DNA of 64,000 bases, taken from contig JADJOM010000002.1 in the NCBI GenBank assembly GCA_016713785.1, forward strand, positions 434,001 through 498,000. Direction: 5' to 3'. The translations under genes and the position numbers were made by a program. Positions 29,745-38,622 of this stretch are shown here, one piece after another (position 1 is the stretch's first letter; each line of letters begins with the position of its first letter). The notes under the pieces are model-generated. The model saw only the letters and a list, made by a program, of their open reading frames with translations. It made no database searches and was not told the origin of the DNA. This DNA is from Gemmatimonadota bacterium (GTDB lineage: Bacteria > Gemmatimonadota > Gemmatimonadetes > Gemmatimonadales > GWC2-71-9).

Positions 29745-29776
29745 CGTCCGGCCGACTCCGTGCGCCTGGGGATGCC

Positions 29777-30082
29777 ATGGTAACCTACGAGGTGACGGCC
29801 GTGGTGGAGCCGGGGCTGGTCGAGGCCTACGCCACCTACATGCGGGCGCGGCACATCGCCGACGTGCTGGCCACCGGGTGCTTCACCGGTGCCGTGTTTG
29901 AGCGGACCGACGCCACCACCTTCCGGGCCCGGTACCAGGCCGCCTCGCAGGCCATGGTGGATGCCTACCTCCGCGACCACACCGCGCGGCTGCGCGAGGA
30001 GTTCGCGGCACACTTCCCCCGGGGGATCGTCTTCTCCCGGGCGGTGTGGCAGGAGGAGAAGCGCTGGGCCCTGGCGCGATAG
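29777..30082 (+). CDS. DUF4286 family protein
   Basis: The 101-residue protein matches DUF4286: VTYEVTAVVEPGLVEAYATYM, HIADVLATGCFTGAVFER, YLRDHTARLREEFAAHFPRG. These are ferredoxin-like small proteins of unknown function, often seen as monooxygenase-like dimeric alpha/beta barrels. It has no signal peptide and no nearby enzyme that would explain it. Confidence 0.82.
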   Translation: MVTYEVTAVVEPGLVEAYATYMRARHIADVLATGCFTGAVFERTDATTFRARYQAASQAMVDAYLRDHTARLREEFAAHFPRGIVFSRAVWQEEKRWALAR

Positions 30083-30098
30083 CGCGCCGCCCCGGCAT

Positions 30099-30104
30099 TA
30101 CACT
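30099..30104 (+). promoter_or_regulatory. Probable -10 hexamer TACACT, leaderless start
   Basis: TACACT ends five bases before the ATG of the DUF1275 gene, in a 27-base intergenic gap. No -35 match is visible. Confidence 0.4.
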
Positions 30105-30109
30105 TCGGC

Positions 30110-30874
30110 ATGCTGCCGATCGTCCGCGACCTCGCCCACTCCCACCGCACCGGCACCACCAACCGTCGCCTCGGCGCCGCGCTGGCGTTCGTGGCCGGCG
30201 CCGCCAACGCCGGCGGCTTCCTCGCGGTGGGGCGCTACACCTCCCACATGACCGGCATCGTCTCCGCCATGGCCGACGACCTGGTCCTGGGCCAGCTGGC
30301 CCTCGCCGCGAGCGGCTTCGCCGCCCTCCTGGCGTTCCTGGTCGGCGCCACCAGCACCACCATCGCCATCCACTGGGCCCGCCGCCGCCGGCTGCGCAGC
30401 CTGTATGCGCTCCCGCTGCTGCTCGAAGCGGTCCTGCTGCTGGCGTTCGGGCTGATCGGGGGCACCCTCACCCAGCGGACCACCTTCCTGCTCCCCGCGA
30501 CCGTGGTGCTGCTCTGCTTCCTCATGGGCCTGCAGAACGCGGTCATCACCAAGGTCTCGCGGGCCGAGATCCGCACCACCCACGTCACCGGGCTGGTGAC
30601 CGACCTCGGCATCGAGCTGGGCAAGCTGTTCTACCTCAATCGCCTGCCGGTCGAGGCGCCGGTGCTGGCCAATCGCGCCCGGCTCCGGGTGCACCTGCTG
30701 CTCATCGGCTGCTTCTTCGTGGGCGGGGTGAGCGGGGCGTACGGGTTCAAGCGCTTTGGCTACGGCGCCACCGTCCCGCTCGCGCTGCTGCTCGGCCTGC
30801 TCGCCGCGCGGCCGCTGCTGGATGACCTGGAGCTGCGATTCCGCCTCTGGCGGCGGCGGCGGCCCGGGGGCTAG
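30110..30874 (+). CDS. YoaK/DUF1275 family membrane protein
   Basis: A 254-residue protein with six predicted membrane helices. The N-terminal part (LGAALAFVAGAANAGGFLAV, followed by YTSHMTGIVS) is the hallmark of the DUF1275 (YoaK) family, and a second half (LLCFLMGLQNAVITKVSRAE, THVTGLVTDLGIELGKLFY) repeats the T-H-x-T-G element, showing internal duplication. Function is unknown. Its last four bases overlap the end of the convergent histidine kinase gene. Confidence 0.87.
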   Translation: MLPIVRDLAHSHRTGTTNRRLGAALAFVAGAANAGGFLAVGRYTSHMTGIVSAMADDLVLGQLALAASGFAALLAFLVGATSTTIAIHWARRRRLRSLYALPLLLEAVLLLAFGLIGGTLTQRTTFLLPATVVLLCFLMGLQNAVITKVSRAEIRTTHVTGLVTDLGIELGKLFYLNRLPVEAPVLANRARLRVHLLLIGCFFVGGVSGAYGFKRFGYGATVPLALLLGLLAARPLLDDLELRFRLWRRRRPGG

Positions 30875-33800
30875 GACCGCGGGTCGTCGAGGCAGCGGCG
30901 CACGGCCTGCGCCAGGTCGGCCGCGGCGTAGGGCTTCTGCAGCAGCTGCCGGCCCGCGTCGAGCTGCAGCAGCCGGTCCACGACGTCGGGGCTGTAGCCG
31001 CTCGAATAGAGCACCCGCAGCCCGGGTGCGCGCGCGAGCAGCGCCTCGGCCAGCTGCTTCCCGGACGCCCCGCCCGGCATGATCATGTCGGTGAGCAGCA
31101 GGTCCACGCCGCCCCCGCGGGCTTCCCAGAGCTCCAGGGCGCTCGCCGCCGAGTCCGCCTCCAGGACGCGGTACCCGTAGTGCTCGAGGGCCGTCCGGCT
31201 CACGGCCCGCACCGCCGGCTCATCCTCCACCAGCAGGATGGTCTCATGGCCGCCCCGAATCGGCGGCGGCGCGGGCGGAAGCTCCGGCTGTGGCGCCACT
31301 CCCTTGAGGGCGGGGAGGTAGGCGCGAAACACCGTCCCCGCGCCGACGGCGCTCTCCACCTCGATCCAGCCGTGGTGCTGCTGCACGATGCCGAACACCG
31401 TGGCGAGCCCAAGCCCGGTGCCCCGGCCCACTTCCTTCGTGGTGAAGAACGGCTCGAAGATCCGTGGCAGCGCCTCCGGCTGGATGCCGCACCCGGTGTC
31501 CCTGACGGTCAGGCAGACATGCGGGCCGGGGTCGCACCCGGGGTGGAGCGAGGCGCGTTCCCCGTCGACGACGATCGCGTCGAGGCTCACCGAGAGCTGG
31601 CCTCCCTGCGGCATCGCGTCACGGGCGTTGATGGCCAGGTTCATCAGCACCTGTTCCATCATCCCGGGATCGGCATCCACCAGCGGCAGCCCCGGGGCGA
31701 ACCGGGTTGCCAGCGCCACGTCCTCGCCCAGCACCCGCCGCAGCAGCTTGGTGGTGTTGCCCAGGGCCTCGCCGAGGTCGAGCGGGACCGGCCGGCTCAC
31801 CTGCCGGCGGCTGAAGGTGAGCAGCTGACGGGTGAGATTGGACGCGCGCTCGGTGGCGGCGAGGATCTCCCGGATGCCGTCGCGGACCTCTGCGGGTTCC
31901 GTCGTCTCCTCCAGCAGCAGGGTCGATTGCATCTGGATGACGGCGAGCATGTTGTTGAAGTCGTGCGCGATGCCACCGGCCAGCTGCCCCACCGCCTCCA
32001 TCTTCTGCGCCTGCCGCAGCTGCTCCTCCAGGCGGTGCCGGACCGTGATATCCTCCGCCACGCCCGCGATGCGGTACACCCGTCCCGCGGCGTCCCGGAT
32101 GGGAAAGGCGCGATCGTGGATCCAGGCCACCGCGCCCTCGCGCAGGATCCGGTACTCGATGTCGTACCCGCCGGCCACCTGTTCCGGCAGCGCGGACGTC
32201 ACCCGGGTCCGGTCGTCCGGGTGGACCAGCGCGAGCCACGACTGCGGATCGGCATGGAGGGTCTCGCACGGCCGGCCGAAGACGCGGGCGTACGCCGGGC
32301 TCACGTAGACGAACTCCCGCTTGGAGGCGTCCGTCAGCCAGAAGACCTCGTCGATCGTCTCGGTGACCTGCCGGAACCGCTGTTCGCTGCCCCGGAAGTC
32401 GGCCTCGGCCCGCTTCTGCGCCGTGATGTCCCGCGCCACCGCCAGCACGGTGCTCGCCTCGCCCTGGTCATCCTTCTCAGGGACGAGCCGGACGTTGAAG
32501 TCATGCGGCCCGTCGGGTAGCGGGAGCGTTACCTCCGTCTCCACCGGCACGCCGCCGGTGGACGCCGCGGCGATGGTCGTCCGGAGCGAGCGGTACAGCT
32601 CCTCGCTGCCCTGGCCGGTCACGCTGCCGAGCGAGCGCCCGAGGTGCGCCGCCACCGGCACGCCGGTGAGGCGCTCGAAGGCCGCGTTGGCGTAGAGGTA
32701 CCGCCCGCTGCGGTCAAAGCGCAGGATGACGTCGGGCGAGTGCTCCGCCAGCGTCCGCAGCTGCCGCTCGGTTTCCTTGAGCGCGGTAATGTCGCGCGCG
32801 AGGCCGAGCACGGTGGCGACCTGTCCCTGGTCATCCCGCTCGGGCGCGAGTCGGAGCTGGACCAGCCGCGGCCCATGGATGGTATGGAGGGGGTGCTCCA
32901 CCGTCTGGGCCTCGCCGGTGGCGAAGACCTCCAGGATCGCCTGGGAGACCTGGGCGAGGGCGGGGCCGGCCTCGACATGGTGCCCCGACCCGAACCCGCC
33001 GGCGAGCAGGTCCTCCACGGACTTTCCCTGGGCCGCGGCGAAGGCCGGGTTGACGAACACCCGGTTCAGGTTGCGGTCCCACCGGACCAGCAGGTCAGGG
33101 GTATTCTCGACCAGGGTACGGAAGCTCCGCTCCCGCGTCCGCAGCTCGGCTTCGGCGGCCCTGCGCTCCGAGATGTCGCGCACGATGGCCATGTTGTACG
33201 CGCGGCCCTCGAACTCGAAGTAGTTCCCGGTTACTTCCACCGGCGTGATCCGGCCGCCACGGGTCCGATGGACGGTCTCGATCGTCATCTGCCGCACCCG
33301 CTGGATCTCCGGCAGGAACGCCGCCCACTGCTCCGGGGTCCATTCGGGATCGATATCGAACACCCCCATGCCGCCGGTCAGCTCCGCTTTCGTAAAGCCC
33401 AGAGCCCCGGCGGCGCCTTCGTTGACGTAGCTGAAGCGGGGGGAGTCCCCTTCCATCAGGTAGATCCCCTCCCCGATGTGATCGAGGGCGTAATTGAGCA
33501 GGTACAACTGGCGCTCGGCCGTCTTGCGATCCTCGAGGTTGGTCGCGATCCCCGGCACGCTCACCACCGTGCCGCGGGCATCCCGCTCCGGCACATGCCG
33601 GACCTCGAAGTGCCGGGGCCCCTCCGGCGTCCGGAAGCTGACCTCCAGCCGCTCGGCGGGGCCCCCCGCGGCGACGCGCGCCAGACTGGCCTGCAGCGCC
33701 TCATCTTCTTCAGGGCAGTTGCAGATGTGGAGTTCGACCGGCGTACGACCCAGGATGGCCTCGGTCCCCTGGCCCATGCTCCGGCCAACCGAGGGGCTGA

Positions 33801-34953
33801 CATAGGTGAACTGCCCGGTCAGGTCGAACCGGCTGACGAAGTCGGGGAAGCTGTCCGTGAGCGTGCCCAGGCGCCGCTCGGCCAGGCGCTGCGCCTCCTC
33901 GGCCAGGCGTCGCTCGGTGACGTCCTGCATCGTGCCGAAGATCCGGTGCGGTCGCCCCGCCGCGTCGCGGTCCACTTCGGCCAGGCTGTGCACGTACCGG
34001 ACCTCGCCATCCGCCCGGACCACCCGGTACTCCACGTCGTAGGGCCTGCGACCGTCGACGGCGGCCGCGTATGCCTCGGCCACCTCCCGCTGGTCCTCGG
34101 GATGGACCAGCCGCAGCCACTGCGGGTGCCATTCGGCGAGGTCGCGCGGCCCATCCTCGTGGGGCAACCCGAAGATCCGGTAGCTCTCGGCCGTCATCTG
34201 GATCTGCCCGGCGTCGAGGTCGCGGTACCAGGAGCCCAGGTGCCCGACCCGCTGCGACGCCTCGAGCTTCCGATTGCTCTCGCGCAACGCCTCGGTGGTC
34301 CGGGCCGCGGCCGATCGGGTCCGGAGCGCGACCAGGTCGTAGGCCAGGTCGCCCGCCAGCTCGGAGAGGATCTCGACCTCGTCGCGATCGAAGGCCCCCG
34401 GCTCGGTGGAGTAGATCTTGAAGACCCCGAAGGGTGGCTCCTCCCCGTCCCGGAGGGGGAGCGCGATGGCCGAGCGGTAGCCACGCGCCTTGGCCGTCTC
34501 CCGCCTGGGCCCGAAGGCGGGGTCCGACGGGATGTCGTGGGTGATGGCCACGGCGCCCGTGGCGAGCGCCTCCGCGGCCGGGCCTCCAGTGGACCCGCCC
34601 TCGCCCCACACCTGGCCAGCCGTCGCCAGGTAACCCTCTTCGAAGCCGGCGTGGGCCACGGGCTCGACCCGCCGCGCGGGGTCCTTGCCCACCAGTCCCA
34701 CCCAGGCCATCCGGTAGCCGCCGCGCTCCACGGCGATGCGGCAGATCTGCTGCAGCAGCTCCGCCTCATCGGTGGCCCGGATGAGGGCCTGGTTCGAGTC
34801 GCTCAGCATCCGGAGCGCGCGGTTGGTCCGCTCCACGGCGCTGGCGCCGCGCGGCCGGCGCGGTGGAGCGGGGGAGGGTCGCTTGCGGCTGGGCATCAGG
34901 GCCTCGGGGACCGCGCTGGGGTTCCGAGTGACGGGTCCGGACCGGGACAACAT
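30871..34953 (-). CDS. GAF/six-PAS hybrid histidine kinase with receiver
   Basis: The 1360-residue cytosolic protein has a GAF domain (about residues 50-210, ERGGYRMAWVGLVG), six successive PAS/PAC units (about 220-960), HisKA with His997 (GGIAHDFNNML), HATPase_c (NLAINARDAMPQGG, DTGCGI, GRGTGLGL) and a receiver with Asp1289 (LLLTDMIMPGG). Each PAS ends with a family-typical link such as MQDVTERRLAEEA or VAEDITVRHRLEEQL. Six PAS units suggest integration of several ligands or redox cues. No output domain or cognate regulator adjoins it. Start at 34953 or at an ATG 57 bases downstream (34896), which has a weak GAGG upstream. Confidence 0.9.
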   Translation of the reverse strand: MLSRSGPVTRNPSAVPEALMPSRKRPSPAPPRRPRGASAVERTNRALRMLSDSNQALIRATDEAELLQQICRIAVERGGYRMAWVGLVGKDPARRVEPVAHAGFEEGYLATAGQVWGEGGSTGGPAAEALATGAVAITHDIPSDPAFGPRRETAKARGYRSAIALPLRDGEEPPFGVFKIYSTEPGAFDRDEVEILSELAGDLAYDLVALRTRSAAARTTEALRESNRKLEASQRVGHLGSWYRDLDAGQIQMTAESYRIFGLPHEDGPRDLAEWHPQWLRLVHPEDQREVAEAYAAAVDGRRPYDVEYRVVRADGEVRYVHSLAEVDRDAAGRPHRIFGTMQDVTERRLAEEAQRLAERRLGTLTDSFPDFVSRFDLTGQFTYVSPSVGRSMGQGTEAILGRTPVELHICNCPEEDEALQASLARVAAGGPAERLEVSFRTPEGPRHFEVRHVPERDARGTVVSVPGIATNLEDRKTAERQLYLLNYALDHIGEGIYLMEGDSPRFSYVNEGAAGALGFTKAELTGGMGVFDIDPEWTPEQWAAFLPEIQRVRQMTIETVHRTRGGRITPVEVTGNYFEFEGRAYNMAIVRDISERRAAEAELRTRERSFRTLVENTPDLLVRWDRNLNRVFVNPAFAAAQGKSVEDLLAGGFGSGHHVEAGPALAQVSQAILEVFATGEAQTVEHPLHTIHGPRLVQLRLAPERDDQGQVATVLGLARDITALKETERQLRTLAEHSPDVILRFDRSGRYLYANAAFERLTGVPVAAHLGRSLGSVTGQGSEELYRSLRTTIAAASTGGVPVETEVTLPLPDGPHDFNVRLVPEKDDQGEASTVLAVARDITAQKRAEADFRGSEQRFRQVTETIDEVFWLTDASKREFVYVSPAYARVFGRPCETLHADPQSWLALVHPDDRTRVTSALPEQVAGGYDIEYRILREGAVAWIHDRAFPIRDAAGRVYRIAGVAEDITVRHRLEEQLRQAQKMEAVGQLAGGIAHDFNNMLAVIQMQSTLLLEETTEPAEVRDGIREILAATERASNLTRQLLTFSRRQVSRPVPLDLGEALGNTTKLLRRVLGEDVALATRFAPGLPLVDADPGMMEQVLMNLAINARDAMPQGGQLSVSLDAIVVDGERASLHPGCDPGPHVCLTVRDTGCGIQPEALPRIFEPFFTTKEVGRGTGLGLATVFGIVQQHHGWIEVESAVGAGTVFRAYLPALKGVAPQPELPPAPPPIRGGHETILLVEDEPAVRAVSRTALEHYGYRVLEADSAASALELWEARGGGVDLLLTDMIMPGGASGKQLAEALLARAPGLRVLYSSGYSPDVVDRLLQLDAGRQLLQKPYAAADLAQAVRRCLDDPRS

Positions 34954-35133
34954 GCTGCGAAATCAGGCAGGGCGCGAGCGCTCGCGACCGCGGGAGGGAA
35001 GGGACATCCCGCCGACCCGCTGGGCGGCCGCTGGTGCCAAGGTAACGGTAGCACCGGCGCCCTGAAGCGGCCGTGAAGCGTCGATGGCACCGAGAGATAC
35101 GCGCCCCCTCTCGCCTGCGGCACGGCCGGGGCG

Positions 35134-35139
35134 TACATT
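35134..35139 (+). promoter_or_regulatory. Possible -10 hexamer TACATT
   Basis: TACATT lies 57 bases upstream of the first gene of the molybdenum-PQQ operon. No -35 or SD beyond this is evident. Confidence 0.35.
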
Positions 35140-35196
35140 GCAGCCTGGCGTGTCGGCCCCGGCCGCCAGCTCCCCCCCACGCTTCCGGATTTCGCC

Positions 35197-35652
35197 ATGG
35201 CCATCACCTTCTCGCTGAACGGCCGTTCCCAGTCGGTGGACGTGCCGGACGACACCCCGCTCCTCTGGGTGCTACGCGACACCCTCGCACTCACCGGGAC
35301 CAAGTACGGCTGCGGCATGGCCCAGTGCGGCGCCTGCACCGTGCACCTCGACGGCCAGGCCATCCGCAGCTGCTCCACGCCGGTCAGCGCGGCGGCCGGC
35401 AAGAAGGTCACCACCATCGAGGGGCTCTCGGCCGACGGCAGCCACCCGCTGCAGCAGGCCTGGGTGGCGGAGCAGGTGCCGCAGTGCGGCTACTGCCAGT
35501 CGGGGCAGATCATGCAGGCGGCGGCGCTGCTCAGCCAGACGCCGCAGCCGACCGACGCGGAGATCGACGCGGCCATGGCGGGCAACATCTGCCGTTGCGG
35601 CACCTACCAGCGGATTCGCGCCGCCATCCACCGCGCCGCCCAGGAGGCCTGA
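35197..35652 (+). CDS. 2Fe-2S subunit of a molybdenum hydroxylase (isoquinoline 1-oxidoreductase-type small subunit)
   Basis: The 151-residue protein binds two [2Fe-2S] clusters. The plant-type cluster is ligated by Cys39, Cys44, Cys47 and Cys59 (KYGCGMAQCGACTVH, then RSC), and the second by Cys97, Cys100, Cys132 and Cys134 (QCGYCQSGQ, ICRCGTY). It carries electrons from the molybdopterin subunit, whose gene starts one base after its stop. There is no FAD subunit, so electrons should pass to a c-type cytochrome. The adjoining dihaem cytochrome gene supports this. Confidence 0.94.
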   Translation: MAITFSLNGRSQSVDVPDDTPLLWVLRDTLALTGTKYGCGMAQCGACTVHLDGQAIRSCSTPVSAAAGKKVTTIEGLSADGSHPLQQAWVAEQVPQCGYCQSGQIMQAAALLSQTPQPTDAEIDAAMAGNICRCGTYQRIRAAIHRAAQEA

Positions 35653-35653
35653 C

Positions 35654-37759
35654 ATGACCCCCGCCCTCTCCCGCCGCGAGTTCCTTGGCACCAGCGGGCT
35701 GGCGCTGGCCGTCACCGCGCTGCCGGCGCGCCGGCTGGCGGGCATGCCGGTCCCGGTGTCCGCGGCGCGGGCGCTCGCGCCGAGCGCGTTCGTCGAGATC
35801 ACCCCGGACGGCGTCGTGTCGGTGTGGGTCACCAAGTCGGACATGGGGCAGGGGGTGCGGACCGCGCTGCCCATGATCCTGGCCGACGAGCTCGAGGCCG
35901 ACTGGAGCAAGGTCCGCGTGGTGCAGGCCGACGCCCATCCCCGCTACGGCGAGATGGGCACCGGCGGCTCGAGCAGCGTGGGCTCGCTGTGGGAGCCGCT
36001 GCGCAAGGCCGGCGCGCAGGCGCGCGAGATGCTCGTCGCCGCGGCGGCGGAACGCTGGGGCGTGCCGCCGGCGGAGTGCCGGGCGCGCTCCGGCGCGGTG
36101 GAGCACCCCGCCACCGGGCGGCGGTTCTCCTTCGGCGACCTGGTCAACCGCGCCGCGCGGCTGCCGGTGCCGGAGCAGGTCACGCTCAAGGACCCCTCCG
36201 AGTTCCGCCTCATCGGGACCGACCCGGTGGGCCTCGACACCCGGGACAAGGTCACCGGCCGGGCGCGTTACGGCCTCGACGTGACGGTCCCGGGGATGCG
36301 CTACGCGGTGATCGCCCGCTGCCCGGTGTTCGGCGGGACCATGCGGGGCCACGACCCGGCGAAGGCGCTGGCGGTGCCCGGCGTGCTGCAGGTGGTCGAG
36401 GTGCCGAGCGGGGCGGCGGTGATCGCCACCGGCACCTGGGCGGCCATGCAGGGCCGCCGGGCCCTCGAGTGCCGCTGGGACGAGGGGGCCGCCGCCCAGC
36501 TCGACTCCGCCACGATCTCCCGCCAGCTGCACGACCGCGCCCGGATGGCCGGCGCCCTGGCGCGCAACGACGGCGACCTCCCCGGCGCCCTCGCCGCCGC
36601 GGCGAAGACGCTCGAGGCCGACTACGAGGCGCCGCTGCTCGCCCACGCCACCATGGAGCCGATGAACTGCGTGGCCGACACCCGCCCCGACCGCTGCGAG
36701 ATCTGGGCGCCCCACCAGGCCCCCGAGTGGGCCCGCCAGGAGGTGGCCGGCGTGCTGGGCCTCGAGCCCGACCAGGTGACGGTCCACACCACGCTGCTCG
36801 GCGGCGGGTTCGGCCGCCGCTTCCTGCCCGAGGAGCTGATCGAGGCGGCCCAGGTCTCCCGCGCCGCCGGCATGCCGGTCCAGCTGGTGTTCACCCGCGA
36901 GGACGACATGCAGCGGGACTGGTACCGGCCCATGAGCGTGCACCGGATGGCCGGCGGCGTGGGCAAGGACGGCAAGGTCACCGCCTGGCTGCACCGCGTG
37001 GTGGCGCCCTCCATCAACGACCAGCGCTGGCCCGGCTCGGTCAAGAACGCGCTCGACAACGACGCGGTGGACGGCGCGGTCGACCTGCACTACCAGATCC
37101 CCAACCTCCGGGTCGAGTACGGCATGGTGAAGACCCCGGTGCCGGTGAGCTGGTGGCGGTCGGTGTACGCCTCGCAGACCTGCTTTGCCAACGAGTGCTT
37201 CCTCGACGAGCTGGCGGCCGCCGCGGGCCGTGACCCGCTCGCGGTGCGCCGGGAGCTGCTCGCGCACTCGCCGCGGCACCTGGCGGTGCTCAACCTCGCC
37301 GCCGAGAAGGCGGGCTGGGGGACGGTCCCGGCCGGCCGCGCGCAGGGCCTCGCGATCCACCACTTCTTCAGCGACGCGATCGTGGCGGAGGTGGCGGAGG
37401 TGTCGATCGAGGGCGGGAAGGTCCGGGTGCACAAGGTGACCTGCGCCGTGGACTGCGGCCTCGCGGTCAACCCGTCGAACGTCCGCTACCAGATCGAGGG
37501 CAGCGTCATCTACGGCCTCTCCGCCGCGCTGTACGGCGAGATCACCGTCGAGGGCGGCAAGGTCAAGCAGAGCAACTTCCACGACTACCCGGTGCTGCGG
37601 ATGCCCGAGGCGCCGGTGGTCGAGACCCACATCGTGCCGAGCGGTGAGGCGCCCAAGGGCGTGGGCGAGCCGGGGCTGCCCCCGATCGCGCCGGCGGTGG
37701 TGAACGCGGTGGTGCGGCTCACCGGCACGCCCGTGCGGAAGCTGCCGATCGTGCTGTAG
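35654..37759 (+). CDS. Molybdopterin-binding subunit, xanthine dehydrogenase family (isoquinoline 1-oxidoreductase-like)
   Basis: The 701-residue protein begins with a Tat signal (SRREFLGTSGLALAVTA), so the Mo enzyme is exported folded with its small subunit. Key motifs are the cofactor-binding LLGGGFGRRF (about residues 381-389) and GVGEPGLPPIAP (about 663), whose Glu is the family catalytic base. Substrates of this clade include N-heterocycles and aldehydes. Together with the downstream PQQ dehydrogenase it suggests a periplasmic route of alcohol to aldehyde to acid, or hydroxylation of an aromatic ring. It is longer and Tat-tagged, like aldehyde dehydrogenases of acetic-acid bacteria. Confidence 0.92.
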   Translation: MTPALSRREFLGTSGLALAVTALPARRLAGMPVPVSAARALAPSAFVEITPDGVVSVWVTKSDMGQGVRTALPMILADELEADWSKVRVVQADAHPRYGEMGTGGSSSVGSLWEPLRKAGAQAREMLVAAAAERWGVPPAECRARSGAVEHPATGRRFSFGDLVNRAARLPVPEQVTLKDPSEFRLIGTDPVGLDTRDKVTGRARYGLDVTVPGMRYAVIARCPVFGGTMRGHDPAKALAVPGVLQVVEVPSGAAVIATGTWAAMQGRRALECRWDEGAAAQLDSATISRQLHDRARMAGALARNDGDLPGALAAAAKTLEADYEAPLLAHATMEPMNCVADTRPDRCEIWAPHQAPEWARQEVAGVLGLEPDQVTVHTTLLGGGFGRRFLPEELIEAAQVSRAAGMPVQLVFTREDDMQRDWYRPMSVHRMAGGVGKDGKVTAWLHRVVAPSINDQRWPGSVKNALDNDAVDGAVDLHYQIPNLRVEYGMVKTPVPVSWWRSVYASQTCFANECFLDELAAAAGRDPLAVRRELLAHSPRHLAVLNLAAEKAGWGTVPAGRAQGLAIHHFFSDAIVAEVAEVSIEGGKVRVHKVTCAVDCGLAVNPSNVRYQIEGSVIYGLSAALYGEITVEGGKVKQSNFHDYPVLRMPEAPVVETHIVPSGEAPKGVGEPGLPPIAPAVVNAVVRLTGTPVRKLPIVL

Positions 37760-37809
37760 CAGGCGGCTGGGCAGCTCGGCGGCACACACTCTCTCTCCAC
37801 TCGAGTTCC

Positions 37810-38622
37810 ATGCGAACCACCCCTCTTCTCGCGGCGCTCCTGCTCGGGAGCGCCGCGCCGCTTGCGGCCCAGGCCGCGCGGGACTCCGCCTTCGGCCCGG
37901 TCCCCCGGGACATCGTCGAGGGCCGCCGCCTGTTCGAGAGCCAGTGCGCCCGCTGCCACGGGGTCGGCGGCACCGGGGGCGTCGCCCCGGCCCTCGACCG
38001 CCCGCGACTCCGCCGCGCCCCCACCGACGAGGCGCTGGTGCAGGTGATCCTCACCGGCCTGCCCGGCACCGCGATGATCGGCTTCTGGAACTTCACCGCC
38101 GAGGAGGCCACCCAGGTGGCCGCGTACGTGCGGGCCCTCGGCCGCCGGCCGCCGGAAGTGCTCCCGGGCGATCCCGCGGCCGGCGCGCGGCTCTATGCCG
38201 AGCCGGGCCGCTGCGGCGCCTGCCACATCCTCGACGGGCAGGGCGCCGGCTGGGCCCCGGACTTGAGCGAGGTGGGCCTCCGCCTGAACGCGGCCCAGAT
38301 CCGGCAGTCGCTCACCGACCCCGGCGCCGCCCAGCCCATCAGCCCGCTCCCCTCGGTGCACGGCCCCTATCCCGCCTTCCTGGCGGTGGAGGCGCTCACC
38401 GCGGGCGGCCGCGTCATCCGCGGCACCCGGGTCACCGAGGACGACTTCACCCTGGTGCTGCGTGAGGCGGACGGGACCCTCCGCTCCCTGGACAAGGCCA
38501 CCCTCCGCCGGCTGCGGAAGATCCCCGGCCAGAGCCCCATGCCGTCCTTTGCCGCCACGTTCACCGCCACCGAGCTCGATGACCTGGTGGCCTACCTCGC
38601 CGGCCGGAGGGGCGCGCCATGA
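37810..38622 (+). CDS. Dihaem c-type cytochrome
   Basis: The 270-residue protein carries a Sec signal peptide (LLAALLLGSAAPLAAQ) and two CxxCH haem sites, Cys46-His50 (CARCHG) and Cys135-His139 (CGACHI), in two class-I cytochrome domains. The likely Met ligands are distal (for example GTAMIGFWN and SPMPSFAATF). It would accept electrons from the Mo enzyme and PQQ dehydrogenase and pass them to the respiratory chain. The stop overlaps the next ATG (ATGA), so it is translationally coupled to the PQQ dehydrogenase. Confidence 0.92.
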   Translation: MRTTPLLAALLLGSAAPLAAQAARDSAFGPVPRDIVEGRRLFESQCARCHGVGGTGGVAPALDRPRLRRAPTDEALVQVILTGLPGTAMIGFWNFTAEEATQVAAYVRALGRRPPEVLPGDPAAGARLYAEPGRCGACHILDGQGAGWAPDLSEVGLRLNAAQIRQSLTDPGAAQPISPLPSVHGPYPAFLAVEALTAGGRVIRGTRVTEDDFTLVLREADGTLRSLDKATLRRLRKIPGQSPMPSFAATFTATELDDLVAYLAGRRGAP

